DNA from: Saturnia japonica
Lineage: Eukaryota > Arthropoda > Insecta > Lepidoptera > Saturniidae
Reading direction: 5' to 3'
NCBI GenBank assembly: GCA_033032175.1
Contig: CM065318.1
Coordinates: 12,586,001-12,650,000, forward strand
Length of the DNA: 64,000 nt
Of this stretch, positions 41,678 to 54,670 are shown piece by piece. Below the pieces are notes generated by a model, which saw nothing but the letters and a program-made list of their open reading frames with translations, searched no databases and was not told the origin of the DNA. Numbering within the stretch: the stretch's first letter is position 1; each line of letters begins with the position of its first letter. Position numbers and translations under genes: made by a program.

Positions 41678-42003
41678 TGATATCGCGCTATTTGATTCGC
41701 CGTGACGTGGACGCCTTAAGGCGGGGCCTTGCCTGAGAGGGGCGAGTGACGCTCTCAATCGCCATACCATTCCGTGCGAGCCGTGCAACCGCTCGTATAC
41801 TCCGCGTCAACTTACGTCAATCCGCGTACCGGTTTATGTGAAACGCGTGTGTGTGAATTGAACACGTGCCGCCGTGGCGTGTGTTCTTCCTTCGTTCAGC
41901 AACCAAAGCCGCCAAGATTCGGGTGAAGAACCGTGAGCCGGTGCCGGCGTACGCCATGGCCGACGCCGACCGTGATTCGGACCTTGGCGACGACAGTCCC
42001 GTG
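41674..42003 (+). CDS. first exon of an unidentified gene; coding part 41956-42003
   Basis: The region stands out as CpG-rich. ATG at 41956 has a strong context (GCCATGG) and is the first ATG in its frame after an in-frame TGA at 41854-41856. It encodes MADADRDSDLGDDSPV, 16 acidic residues, and runs into the consensus donor GTG|GTAAGT at 42004 in phase 0. No downstream exon was seen in the next 22 kb, so the product cannot be named. A very long first intron is typical of developmental regulators (inference). The antisense frame over this stretch is a shadow. Confidence 0.7.
41836..41841 (+). promoter_or_regulatory. start-stop upstream ORF (ATGTGA)
   Basis: ATG directly followed by TGA lies 120 nt upstream of the main ATG, in the presumed 5' UTR. 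Such minimal uORFs can hold ribosomes and damp translation. The context TTTATGT is weak. Confidence 0.45.
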
Positions 42004-45000
42004 GTAAGTCATTCAATTTAGTGACATAGTGATAGTCCCGTTTAAGTTTAAGTTTCTACAGTTCGTAATAGTTCGTTTTATACATATATATATAGACTAC
42101 ATCGCTCTAAAATTTAGAGATGCGAAATTGTTAGTAATTTAGGTTTGCCTATTATTGCCATTCACTGAAATAAAATTACATTATAATATTGTAGATACAA
42201 CCATTGTTTTGTCTGTCAAAGAGATATTTATTTTTGCAGATTTTCTTTATTTTTTTATGGTTACATTAGATTTTAAGGTTAGCAAATTTTACGATGGGTA
42301 GATTGATGTTATTATTTGGAATATAATCTCCGTTTATTTAAGTAACTCAAATAATAGTATTTTTATGGTATGTTTTGAATCCTTCGTCTAAAACTTGTTA
42401 ATATGTACCTAAAATGATTTTTATTATGATAACAGATGTTGACTAGTTTAATGCAAATGGTAAGAAGCAGTCATTGATTGTGTTGATGATTCACACCTGT
42501 TTAACATTGGTTGTGAAAATATTGTGTTTTCATATTATTTATGCGAGTATATCAATAAAAAAACTTGAATTAATGATTTGTTTAAATTAATTGATATATG
42601 TAATCATCTACTTCAGGAATACAGGGTTAGGTGTTTCCCATGTTTTTATTATTATTCTGGTATCTAATAGGCCTTATGGCGCGATAAGAAATATCTATGT
42701 TAGTTTTGGACATAAAAATTAATTTTCATTTTAATTATTTATGATTCCTAATATCTATGTACCTACATAACTTTGGTACATTTTAGAATAATATTTAAGG
42801 TAGAAAGAATTAAAAATATTTTAGTAAATTATTTTGATATTATCAATTATTAAATATTATTAAACGTAACATGTATTATCTATTATAGTATAGTAAATAA
42901 GAAAGAGTGACATTATTTATTTAATGTATCGATTTGATCATAATTTTATCAAATATCAGATAAGAGTCTTATTAGAAATAAATAGTTTGTGTGGGTGTTA
43001 GTTGATTTCGACACATTCCATTTGCAGATAACAAGATATTGATCTGTCTAAAGTTTATTTTTCTATATAAAGGTGTTAATTTGGAGTGAATTGATTGGAC
43101 GTGTATATATGTACGTACCTACTAGCTTATTGTTATAGGACATTAACATATTTGATGAAGGAAGGACATTTATAAGGTTATATTATAAAACTTTTAATCA
43201 TAATATACGTCGGCTTGTTAATATCTAAAATCAGGGTATAAGCTTTGATCGGTTTCTTAATAAAACAACCCTTATTAAAAACATAAACATTATTTAAACA
43301 CAAAATATTATTTAAATCTTTAGAGCCATATACGAGTTATTTACTGTTTATATATACTTAAAAGTATACAAGAATTGTTCACTTAAATTAGTATATATTA
43401 TATATGTTGGCTTGTCATCTTAAATTTTGACGTTACAGATATGTAATAAACATTTTACTGATGTAAGATTTTGACCATACACTCGTATATAAAGATCTGT
43501 ATCGTACGGTTCAGTCAAGCACAATTACTTTAAACAACTTAACGCAATTTCTTCGTAAATTTGTTTAGAAGGTAGTGTACCTCTAAGTCAGCTTTGTTTG
43601 GTTGTCGGGATTGTTATTCCTATCTCATGAAACAATTAAACCTCGTTGATATCTTTTTTATTATAGGATGTTATCATTAACATATCTCGGACTGTTAAAG
43701 ATGTTTGGAATATAATTGACATAAATGCACAACATATGTCGAAAGTTTCGGTCGTTATGATGAGCAGTTTTGTGCAATATAAATATTGCTCGTGATAATA
43801 TTATCTTTAGTATTTCTATCGATGTATCGGTAATTACATCAGGGTCCTACCTTAAATAAGTACTATCAACCATGTGCTATTTTTAAAAGTCAGTAGAAAC
43901 GAACAATGAGCTTTCATAGCTTTTGTTCTCTCAGGTAGTTTCTGTATGTAATTTTTAACAATGTCGTGATTTTTATTTAACAATATCAACGGACTGAAGT
44001 TAACCCTATTTGTTGATGGTAAATTAAAATAGAAAATATTAAAGTTGAGATGGACCTCTGGCTAAACATTTTAAATAGGTACTGGCATGTTAAAACTACT
44101 GTTTGTCATTTATTATAACTCCATGATTTGTGGCATTTCTTTTTGTGATTTTTGCTGTAGGTGTATTTGAAAGCGCTAATGTCAGGAACTAGAAATCTGA
44201 TTCGTAAACTGTTTTTAACATACTTCAACAAAAGACGGGAGGTTACTCAACTCGAATGTATTTCTTTTATGGATGTTTAGCCATAACTTCTTTGTAATTT
44301 AGATGATTTTTTTTTGGATAGGAGATATCTCAAGGGTGGTCCCATTTTAAATTCATTGGCATTGGACCTTCAACTTCAAAGGTACTTAACTGGTTAACGT
44401 TAAAAACAGGACAATTTTTTAGGGAAAATTAAGTAATTTTTAGGAAAGGTATAGTTTATCATAAAGTTTTTTGAAAATACATTATCTGTAGGACCTTTAC
44501 AGTGGGACCGATATGGAGAGATGAACTAAAGGCTAATAAACCTTACGGATTACATGACACCGTATAGTGTATAAAGCAGACCTAATCACTGTCGGGAACA
44601 CTAGAAAAATGCATCTAAGCCACATCGGAAAGCCAAAGTAGATGGACTTAGAACATGTCGTCGTGGTTTTTAATAGGTCAATTTTTTTAGTAACTACTAT
44701 GATTTCATACCGGTCATAGAATTTGGATTCTGCGATTCATCAGAAGCGTACTTTTTTCTATACATATAATAAGTAAGTTATTACAAAATTTGGTATCCAA
44801 TAAAACTAAGTATGTCCAGTTGCTTATAAATACCATAATTCTATTACCTAAGTGTTAATAGTGTATGTATATTTTTATGTAAGAACGAGTATACATTTAC
44901 GCCTACGCAGTACCTGTATATGACAACTTACCTACTCATGTTAATGCTTTATTGATTTTAATCGATTTCTAACATTATTGATCCTTGTTATTTATATAAA

Positions 45001-45470
45001 ACCAATGTAGATATGTCTGACAGATAGATTTCGCCTCAAGAATGACAAAAGATTGTTTTTATCCAAACTATTATCGATTTGAAACAATATGACACGTAGG
45101 TAGGTATAATTATTTTATTTAAAAACAATATATGTAATAAATTCTTAGGAGTTTGACAAAATCAGTGTGTTTGATGTTATCATTGTGTGTTATCATTTCT
45201 TATATGTTATTGTCAATTTACAGACGAGTCAAACTCAATTTTGTATGGCGTTAACAAAATTTCATATTACCTACTTATCTTCTTACTTTCATATGTATGT
45301 ATACCTACCTAGGTAGTTAATAGTTACCATTAACTACAACAGGTCCCTTGGCGTATTCGTCGACAAAAATATCTATGGTCATATGGTGAAATTTTTTATA
45401 AGAAATATTAACGTATCGGTAGCCAAAATAAGGGAAGAATTTTTAAGTATCATATTAATATCTTAGACTA
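42004..45470 (+). other. presumed intron 1, first part
   Basis: AT-rich sequence begins right after the donor. A (TA)n run lies near 42080-42095. No exon or clear repeat was recognised. Confidence 0.5.
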
Positions 45471-45665
45471 GTAATATTATAAATGTGAAAATTTTTATGT
45501 TTGATTACTTCTTACTCAATCGCGCAAAAACGGCTAAACAGATTTGGATGAAATTTAGCTCGCAGATAGTTTATAGCCTGTATTAACATAGAACTCTTTT
45601 TAGACCCAGTTCTGAAGTCCACAAAAACAAAGGCGAGAGCAGAAAGTAGTTTGTTGTAATCATGA
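45471..45665 (+). repeat. dispersed repeat (CTAGTAATATTATAAATG type)
   Basis: It runs from 'CTAGTAATATTATAAATGTG' through 'GCGCAAAAACGGCTAAACAG', 'GGATGAAATTTAGC' and 'GAAGTCCACAAAAACAAAGG' to 'GCAGAAAGTAGTTT'. This order is typical of a very common lepidopteran interspersed repeat. Confidence 0.75.
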
Positions 45666-46082
45666 CTATTTATGGATTTTCTGCAAAAAATAGATGCATC
45701 TATTATACAAATCTAAATGTGGTATTTGCGACATAGGTGTCTAGTAACACATGTGGTGTTGCCAACGTCCGGGGCGGCTTTTACAAAATGGCGCCGTTAT
45801 GATTATTAATAACAAATTCGGCCCTCGCGATACTGTTTCAAGTTTATTTTATTACCAGGACGAAGGACGACCCTTTGCCATCTGCGTCGGCTCTAGGAAA
45901 TTTGACTGCATATTGTTTATTTAGCGGAACAGTTTTTGTGGAATATTCGTTCATGAAAAAATTAACCGCATTTTATGTTGTGCGTCATGTTTTTTGCGTA
46001 TGATAAGTTTATTTATTTGTATAAATATTTTGTGTAATTAAATTTATTGCGAATAATTCGATAAATTAGTCATTTTGTTATC

Positions 46083-46360
46083 TATACTAATATTATAAAG
46101 CTCAAGAGTTAGTTTTTTTTATTGTTTGTTTGACCGCGCTAATATCTGGATCAACTAGTTAGTTTTGAGAAATTCTTTTTTTATTATATAGCCTATTTAT
46201 TGAGGAAAGTTATAGGCTATATATAACAAACACGGGAGTGAAAAACTTACTATAGGTTACACACGGTTGCACTGGCGCAAGCGGTGCGTCTAGGCTGCGT
46301 GACAGAGAGTTGGTGAAATACATTAAATAAGGGTGAAACCGTGTGGCACAGTTAGTTATA
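46083..46360 (+). repeat. dispersed repeat related to 20335-20900
   Basis: It starts ATACTAATATTATAAAGCTC, has 'CGCTAATATCTGGA' and 'TATAGCCTATTTATTGAGG', and ends 'GTGTGGCACAGTTAGT'. Confidence 0.8.
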
Positions 46361-47670
46361 ATACAACACATTTCACACAGTAACATTCTTGAAGACTAGA
46401 TTAATGTCAGTGATATTTTAAGTTTAAATTAATTTAATATGATTTAATGGATTCAGAATATAAATATGGAGATCTTATAGAAAATACGGATTCTTATATA
46501 ACTTTGACTATAACACATAAAGTTACCGTTATTGAAGTTAAAGTTAAAATTATATCTAAATTCATTATAATTTCACTCATATTTCGAAGCACTGTGAATA
46601 CATCACACTGAATTTCATATAAATCATAGTTCAAATATTCTAATGATCTAACCATACCGACGGTATGAGATCTGAGGACTTTATTATCGTTTACCTGTAT
46701 AAGACATCATTAGCCGTTTATTTTCGTCCCGGCGAGATATAACGTTTGCTTTTAACTTAATCATTTATTCGGCGGTGTCTAACTCAAGCGTCATCTCACG
46801 GGAGGGCACCACGCACGATTTATTATCCCCCACTCTGCGAATAGTCGACGAATTTAATTAATCAAAACTGTCTTTCTGTAAAATTAAATAGATTTAGCTT
46901 ACAGACGACAGCCGCTTCCCTTTCCTTTCAACACCGTTGCGTACCATTAATTGAAATAATTGGCATATCTGCGTTTGTTTTTTCAGCATAGAAAATAATA
47001 TGACAGTTTGAATTTAATAGTATGTACTAAAATAATAATGTACCAAATTCGAAAAAATAATTTATTCAATTTAGGCTCTAAGAAGCAGACGCGGCTCTTG
47101 AAAAATTTTTCGTGGGTGCTCACAAAAAAACATCGCTCACTTTCTATTGAATTGATATGAAATAGTAAATAAAATTTACCAAAGTTTTATGCGACAGATT
47201 CTAAAGCGTAGTTTATAAAATATTGTAATAATCTTCTATGTTATAAATTACTAATAGTTTATTTTTAACTAAATAAAATAACATAAAAGAACATACACAC
47301 AAAGTATGCACACGAAACAATCAAACAAAATTAATTACTAGCAAAACCATAGAATTCCCGCGTAAAGATTCGTTGGCTACGCGTAGGAGCGCCGCTCCAT
47401 ATTTGGTTAATTTCACATACAAAATATTTCTTTCATGTATCGGGCCGTGTAGAATGCTCTCTTTTTCTCAATTCCGTGCTTGTCGTGTACTGAGCTTTGT
47501 TACTTAGAAGCGAAATCGCTGGCACTTTCTACAGCTTAATACCAAATGTTTTTATTGTATACTTAATTGTTTTGAGTGATATGCTGTGTTTAGTCCAGAG
47601 TATAAACGGTTAATCTATATATGATACCTAAAATACATAAGTACAGATAAAAAAATTAAATACAAAGCAC
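46361..47670 (+). other. presumed intron; includes G+C-balanced block 46725-46960
   Basis: Mostly AT-rich. 46725-46960 is more complex in composition and lacks similarity to the repeats in this window. No exon was recognised. Confidence 0.45.
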
Positions 47671-47673
47671 ATT

Positions 47674-47904
47674 TCATTTCTTCAGTAATTTTTCGTAGAC
47701 GTGCGCGCACCAGTGCTCCTTAAGAGACGCCGCATTACTAAGAAGGCACGTATGAACCAGGCAAAATACTACCAGCGTTTTGGAAATCATCCTGCTCATC
47801 GAGAAGAACGCACAAGAAACTCGATCGGGTTTTTTACAACTGTATAAATAATATTTACAGTTAATAATCATATTAAAAACACTGGTCTGCAATGAAATCC
47901 TCAT
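47674..47904 (-). other. unidentified open frame
   Basis: The 76-codon frame ends SNAASLKEHWCAHVYEKLLKK. The last 40 codons have a more protein-like composition than the surroundings. I do not recognise a family. It may be a remnant linked to the repeat protein at 48118-48400. Confidence 0.25.
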
Positions 47905-48117
47905 TCAAATAAAATTATCATAACTATGAAAATTTTGATTCTCTGAATCTCCTCCCGTTGTCCATTTTTTGCTTTCACATCGAGATTTTAAGAAATGGTT
48001 TTTTTTATATTATTCAAAATTTTATTTTTACTAAATTTTGTTTTAATATTATTACACTTCTCTAATGTTAATAAAAAAAAATTAATACCGCAATTCCCAG
48101 CTCCAGCTGATAGAAAG

Positions 48118-48442
48118 AGCATGGGTCGCTTTTGTACAAGTGTGTAATTCATTTTCTTGGAAACAAAAAAGATGATAACTATCAGAAACTCATTCAAGAA
48201 CTTCTCTCTGCTTACAAAGCTCTGGAATCAACATGTCTCTCAAAATTAATTTTTTGGAACCGCACTTAGATTTTTTTTCTGAAAATCTTGGTGCCATATT
48301 GGATGAACATGGTGAAAGGTTTCATCAGAATATATTACATAAAGAAAGACACTACAATGGAAATGGTCTAAAGGAATGCTTGCCGATTTCTGTTGTTCAA
48401 TTAAACGCGAAACCCCAATCGATCAAAAAAAAAAAGAAATAA
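48118..48442 (+). pseudogene. broken copy of a repeat-associated insect protein
   Basis: Three frame segments read in order: AWVAFVQVCNSF; LGNKKDDNYQKLIQELLSAY; and MSLKINFLEPHLDFFSENLG with AILDEHGERFHQNI. This resembles a multi-copy protein of unknown function in arthropod genomes with the motif 'HLDFFPENLG..SDEHGERFHQD', which I recall but cannot name. At least two frameshifts separate the segments. The plus-strand 69-codon frame is its last segment, ending in low-complexity Lys. Confidence 0.6.
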
Positions 48443-48699
48443 AACTACTAAATAGTTGGAATTCCATATAACATCGGATGATAAATATTCTAATAATTTG
48501 ACTGTAGTATAACTATTAAATTTTATAACATATCTTTGAATATTAGAATAATAATTGTGTGTGTTTGTTTATAATTTGTAAGCAAAAATACTGTTTTTTC
48601 CAAAAAAATAACATTACATAAGGATTATAGGGATGAGGTATGAGATACATTTTTAAGCATCAAAATAATGAGGAGAGAATATATAATTTTTTGCAGAGC

Positions 48700-49030
48700 A
48701 GTGTAATGATTTAGTGGATGCACTAGAAAGGGAGTCACTTCTTGACATCAGTATAATTCACGTACTGGTCTCCACCTTATTATTACCTATAACCTTTCGA
48801 CAGTAAAACCGGTTTAACATGTCCCTTGAACCTATTATGCGGCAAATCGGTAATGTGCTTCGGGATCTTAATATAGAACCTAACACTATTATTACCTTAA
48901 TTTTTTTTATTGGTCTTGCCAAGTCCAAAAGTGACTAATTTATGTCTATTTCTAGTAATATTGTGTCTTATCCTTCGTATATCCTTGGAATACAAAATCT
49001 CTCTACAGTATAATCTTTACAATAGATTGC
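48700..49030 (-). pseudogene. LINE ORF2 C-terminus remnant
   Basis: The minus strand reads SVRFYIKIPKHITDLPHNRF then KGHVKPVLLSKGY. This is the common end motif 'xxLYNKIPxxIxxLPxNxFKxxVKxxLLxKxYY' of CR1/Jockey-type LINEs. Upstream it is broken by stops. Confidence 0.7.
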
Positions 49031-49156
49031 TACTTTTTTACACCTTCATAAACACGAAGTAAAAAACCATGATAGTTTTTCTATACAGCGTCTATTTAGT
49101 TTAACCTAACCTGCTGATGCTCCTAACCCTGTGCTATTATACGTGTAATATTGTAT

Positions 49157-49268
49157 ACGTTTCTTCATCCACAGCAGCTACCTGGTCGCGTGCTATTTCA
49201 AATAGCTGTCACAACGCACCATTGTCCATACGTGCCGGCGAGTTGTGATGTATAGAAGAAACGTATCA
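49157..49268. repeat. short inverted repeat
   Basis: ATACGTTTCTTC near 49157 and GAAGAAACGTAT near 49257 are reverse complements (12 bp). The intervening ~90 bp are G+C-rich relative to the flanks. Possibly a small MITE. Confidence 0.4.
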
Positions 49269-49269
49269 G

Positions 49270-51149
49270 TTTTTTGAAGTCGTACTTTTTGGAGCGTTGA
49301 GTTGAAAATTGAGAAATGCATGCGTATCATGTGACGGAAGTGCGACATGATAAAAATAGCCATCAGTGATAATAATGTGAACTTATTTTACTTTTTTAAA
49401 TTTAATTTATATTGAATTAAAATAATGTTTTTTTTTACACATATTTATAAAAAGTCAGTAAAATTAATTTACAATAGTATCATTGATGGCTAGTTTCCTC
49501 ATGCTGTTGTGACAATGGAATTTTTTTTTGTTTTTTTTACGCTGTACAAGTATAACTCTCACAAGCGTATGTAGGTACAAACATATTTTTTAAATCTAGG
49601 TAAGTAATATTATTATTCTACTATATTGAATAGCATTTATTTTAAATATAATTTAATACAGTCTACAATAGATTCATAAGTGTAGTTATTACGTGTAAAA
49701 TTTTTCGATTATTTGATACATAACCTTTGTTAAAGTTTTCAATTTGCATACAAACAAAATGGCTGCCACTACAAAAGATCCATTGTGACAGATCTTTTAC
49801 CACAGAAATCGAACTAGATCCTTTATCTCTCATTTATATTCAATATATCTGTAAATAATCGTATTGACATTCAATATTTATAGAGGGTAGGTTGCGTGGG
49901 TTCATCACGTCTGCCTATCACACCGTTTCGTATCGATGTATGCAAAAATATTTCATTATTTATATTTATTGTACAACTTAAAATAATTTCGAAAAATTTG
50001 ATTCTTTTACTGTCTCTTTGTATTAGATGTCATTCTAAGTTTATTTCTTTTAATTATTACTCATATTATCTCATGATTGCCGGCAAAAGCAGAGGTTTGG
50101 CCGAATTACAGCGTCGTTCTGTGACCAACGGTATTATGCTGACGCTGATGTCAGGTCTTTTTGACACATTTTTTTTAGATTATGTTTTTTTGTTATAATT
50201 TGATGTCTGTATACATAAATCCATTAAAATGCAAATACAAATCCATACAATGAAAATAAATTGAAAATATTAATATATATAGGTACTAACTACAATATAT
50301 TGAATTATAACTTTGAAATAATGTCTGATAAGCAAATAATTTTGTCAAAAACCCCAATGGCATAGTAAAATATTATTGCAGTTTGAAGTAAGTATATCGG
50401 AATTCTTATTTTTTTAAATATTTTTTTTATAAATTTTCTTACTTTAGTCATTAAAATTGAAGAAATTTTATTTACCACAATTATTTTAATTCATAGTGAA
50501 AATTTTCAGGTTTCTAATAGTAGATGTAATAATTAAACACTATTAAATAATGTTCTCAATACTGGATAATAATTTTTTTATAGAAAAATAATACGTGCTT
50601 AAGTCATAGGCATTTAAAAAAAACACTGGGACGTTTGCGTTACCAGACCGTGTGACAGGTGACCTTACAACATATCATTACTGTACTACAATGGAAGTAT
50701 ATTTTCTATTAATAAATCCTTTAAGTTATCTCGTTGCTGAGAGATGTACAAACCAATCGAGGTTAAGAATTAACTTTATTGTCCCATTATCTCAATGAAT
50801 GTTTTGAAAATATGTCGGAAAAATGGTTATTTTAAATGAGACTATTAGTGCATAATTACACGCACCCATTTTTTTATGTTCTATAAAATAGACTTTTATA
50901 ACTGGTACATATAAATAAAGAATATAATTCCAAACTTATAATTAAACAAATTCTGCTCATTTAATTCCTTACATTCAACTAACAAATGTTAAATATCTTT
51001 AATTCTTCCATAGACTTCACTTGTAATTTAATATGAAAATATGGTTAAATACAAGTATATTTTAATTATTTAGGTACATAATCCAACAGCATTTATATAA
51101 ATTATTATTCTTCTTCTTCACGATTTGGCGCCGCGAAAAGCACTTGCTA
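49270..51149 (+). other. presumed intron, AT-rich
   Basis: No supported exon. The 100-aa plus frame at 49896-50198 has no recognised motif and is probably chance. Confidence 0.5.
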
Positions 51150-51430
51150 GTGTCAAAGTATCTAAGCCTTCGTAGTATTTTCTAATATTAAAAGTGGGTA
51201 CAACAAGATGGTGGCTCCATTGTTAGAATTATCTAGGGAATTTTTGTGACATCTTGAAATGCATGTTTCCAGTTTATATATCTAATCGACTTCACGTATT
51301 CACAATAACCAAACTTTATCACGCAAAATTCTATCAATATTACATAATATAGGGTCAAAGAAACTAATTTAATGAATTAAAATAAAAAACACAAAATGGC
51401 AGCTCAAGATCCCGCCAAAACTCTTCTTAC
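51150..51430 (-). repeat. dispersed repeat family R, reverse copy
   Basis: The minus strand reads 'TTTTGGCGGGATCTTGAG', 'TTTTATTTTAATTCATTAA', 'TATTATGTAATATTGATAG' and ends 'GGAGCCACCATCTTGTT', colinear with 17765-18000. Confidence 0.8.
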
Positions 51431-51974
51431 AGACTAATTTATTGAAAATTGCGACAAAAAATTATTCAACAGATTAAACTATTACTAAGGGTTCTAATAA
51501 CAAAATAGTAAAAAGGTAATAAAAAAATGGTAAAAAGTTAATAAGCATTAAAATGGTAAAATAATAAATGTGGGAGCATGTAGGTATGTTTTGTTGAACG
51601 GGTGAGTGTGTATGTGTTATATGAGGGTGTTAACTTGTGTGTTCTATGAAATATATTGTAGATGAGTTAGATTGTTGATTAGAAAAAAATGATTGACTTA
51701 GTACGCCAACAGTGCTATACAACTAAGATGAGAAATTTCGATTATTTCAAGAGAGATTATGGAATTCACAAAGCAAATGATGGATTACTTGGGTTTATTA
51801 AAAAAGGGTTAAATATGATTGACGTCGTCCTAATTCAAATACAGGAATTGATTTATTTTTGCTATGTATATTTTGATTTCAAGTTTGAGATTAAACATAA
51901 GCAGTACTATATAAAAATAATACAAAACAATACATAAAAATATGGACAATTTGATTTTGTTATTTAAAATAATA

Positions 51975-52145
51975 AATATTTGGGTGAACGAGCTTTGCTC
52001 GGGTTCTAAAAAAACACTTATCTAGGTATACTTGGAACGTAAAAAATTATCTAAATACAAAGTTTCATCGAAATCGTTGGAGCCGTTTCTAAGAAACCAA
52101 TTACATATATATATACAAGAATTGCTCACTTAATATAATAAGATA
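51975..52145 (-). repeat. dispersed repeat, inverted copy of 27345-27520
   Basis: It contains 'GAACGAGCTTTGCTCGGG', 'ACACTTATCTAGGTATACTT' and 'ACCAATTACATATATATAT'. Confidence 0.8.
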
Positions 52146-52854
52146 TAATAATAAGAAGACAATTTACTTGACATAGTTGTTAGGTCAGCGATTTCTAAAC
52201 TTTATGTTGTATCTGCTGATACATCATCTGTTGTAGAGTGACCAATAAAATAAAAAATTCCATAGTAAAATTCTGTTCATAGAAAAAAGAAAAATAGTAG
52301 AATATCCTAAGTACCTATAAATGAATAGGTTTTTATAGCCCTTAAACAAATAAATATATCTGTGTCTACTAGAATCGATGAATGTTAGCATTCTTATGGA
52401 ACAGTTTTCCAATACAAATGTCATATAGAGGAACAAAATGTACTTATAGAAATGTGTACCTCTTTTATTAAACAATTCGATACGCGATTAATTACATCCA
52501 TATCGAATCGAACCCGTAGCATTTCTTACTGAAAACATTGTCGTTCACGACATTTTTCTGTCATTTATATAAAAAAATTCTAATAAATTATTCTTCAATA
52601 AACATTTTCACCTCTATTTTGTTGTAATAAAGACTTGATTTGGATTGTAGTGGTAAGCAACGGTTGTGACGTTTGTCTAAGTTTCCGGTAGTAAGCAACG
52701 TGGCGCGGGCGCCCGCATGAATGTTGAACAATTCACATCATAAACACCTTCCCTATTGATTCAAATGACCTTATTAATACTGTTGATTAAAATATGTTGG
52801 TTAACGGTTATTTTTCCATAATACCAAATTCTTTCTACTTAAGTAGTGTCGATA
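52146..52854 (+). other. presumed intron, nothing recognised
   Basis: AT-rich. No supported gene. Confidence 0.5.
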
Positions 52855-53060
52855 CAATATGTTTTTCTCTACCACAATACACAACTTCACATCTCTATCT
52901 CTCTTCTATCTATCATTCTTCACACAATCCATGCATATATTCTTAGATCTACTTCTATTCCTATATCCCTCCACATTTATACGTAACATTCTTCTAGTTA
53001 TATTAAATTTATCCCAGCTCATGACATGCCCATTCCACGCTAGCCTATAACCCCTTAACT
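52855..53060 (-). pseudogene. LINE reverse transcriptase C-terminal remnant
   Basis: It is colinear with 22160-22330 (shared 'CACAACTTCACATCT', 'ATTCTTCACACAATCCATG', 'CATTCTTCTAGTTATATT'). The minus strand encodes the decayed 'WHGHVMS...ITRR.' and '..RSRS..' end. A further similar block pair is 22550-22640 and 53105-53190. Confidence 0.7.
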
Positions 53061-53204
53061 ACTCTGTGACTGGTGTTATTGTGAGACTTCCTATAATATA
53101 CTAATTTCTGATCCTTCCTTAACTGTACTTGGAGCAGCCTACTGATGTAATAATACCTCCGACCTACAAAAGATCGCAGTCAAATAACCCTGTGTCTTCA
53201 GAGC

Positions 53205-53300
53205 TTCTTGATAAGCAACGCACTGGTGATGATACCTTTGGTGTTACAAACTTCCATAGGCTTCGGTGATCGCCTACCATCAGCTTGATTGACATCTTAG
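53205..53300 (-). repeat. dispersed repeat shared with 19755-20075, reverse
   Basis: The minus strand gives 'GCTGATGGTAGGCGATCACC', 'CCTATGGAAGTTTGTAACACC' and 'CACCAGTGCGTTGC'. Confidence 0.7.
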
Positions 53301-54439
53301 TCTTGCAAAATATCTTATTTTACAAACGCGCGCGTTCTGCGGTATAAATAACTGTTCTGCACTAGTTTTTAAATTTTACTACAGACTTCCTAAATGTTTT
53401 ATCATAGCAGTTATTTGCATTGTCTCCTATCTAAAGCAAGTTTAAGTAGATATTTCAGAAAATAATTTAATTAGTTGAAGTTGTCAAACTAGGGAATTGA
53501 TTATAGTGGTAGTTTTATTTTGATCTCTGTTTTCACAGCACAAATATAGCAGTTACCCATTATTTACCTCTTCTTATCTCTTAAAAGATAGCGTAACGTT
53601 AACTGATATCAAGGCTATTTTAATAGGTGGCAGTACATATTAAATAACGAATAATACTTTGAATTTTCTTTGTAAGTAAATGAGAGATTAAATATAATAA
53701 GAAATGAAGTCAGTTGTAAACGTTTGATCCAATGTTTGCATTATAATTTGTGGTACATTATTGTATGTCATGCAAATAAGGGTTTGCATAAGGTTTATAT
53801 TGTATCACATTAACATTGCCTGTAATTAGACATTGTACCGCGCATAAGTTTCAGATGAAGCGGCTAAATGTCATAGGGATATTATTTAAATTGAGTCGTA
53901 GTGGAATGTTCTCTTGTTTAAAATGAAACGAATACACAGAACAGTTTAGAAAGAACGTTGTCTTGAATCAAGAATTGAATATAGCTACTTAGCCTTTCTG
54001 AAATTATTCAATTGAATATTAATGGTCTTCATTTGTGGATAGTGGACGTCTTTTTCTATGAGCATTTTTGCTACTATTAAGCATATCAAATTTGCAGGAT
54101 GTCCTCCAAAGTGACACATTTAGATGTGTCGCGTTCCTGGATCGGTCAGTATATATCCAGTTATCAGAAGGACTGCTATATCTGGCTAGGTCACGACCAC
54201 CATACACATAAACCCGTCATAGTGACTATGTTTTTTTGACGCGTTTGAGTACAGCCAGTGTGTATTTAACTGCCAGGAGGTTTATAGACAAACATGGAAA
54301 TTCACGAAAAAAACCAGAAATAAAATAACTACATGTCAGCGGTGGAATGGAACGCAGCATGCCAAATCTAAAGAAAGTGCAAAAAATATAACACATTAAG
54401 ATAAGATTTAAATTAAACACAATAGATGCTCTTATATAT
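53301..54439 (+). other. presumed intron, nothing recognised
   Basis: No supported gene or repeat. Confidence 0.5.
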
Positions 54440-54670
54440 GCAAAACAATTGTGTGTAGGTCAATAGTGGAAGTGGGCTGGTCATGTGGCACGTATTCAGG
54501 ACCAAAACAGTCACGTCTTGGAAAGGCAAACGCCTTCACGGAAGACCATACACACGTATGTTGGGAAGATGAAATTAATAAAATAGCTGGCCCACACTGA
54601 CAACAGGCAGCTCAAGACAGAGAAAAATGGCAAGTTTTGAAAGAGCCTTCACCTGAAAGGGGTTCCTTAA
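54440..54670 (+). pseudogene. RTE-like LINE C-terminal remnant
   Basis: The plus strand reads QWKWAGHVARIQDQNSHVLE-like residues, then RKTIHTYV and QLKTEKNGKF, fitting the 'WAGHVAR..D..W...V' end seen at 58763-59257. Stops and frameshifts are present. Confidence 0.65.

Noticed and set aside
49896..50198. 100-aa plus frame as a possible exon of the 42-kb gene
   Set aside because: It has no splice-site-bounded conserved segment, and its residues are low in complexity (FISFNYYSYY...).
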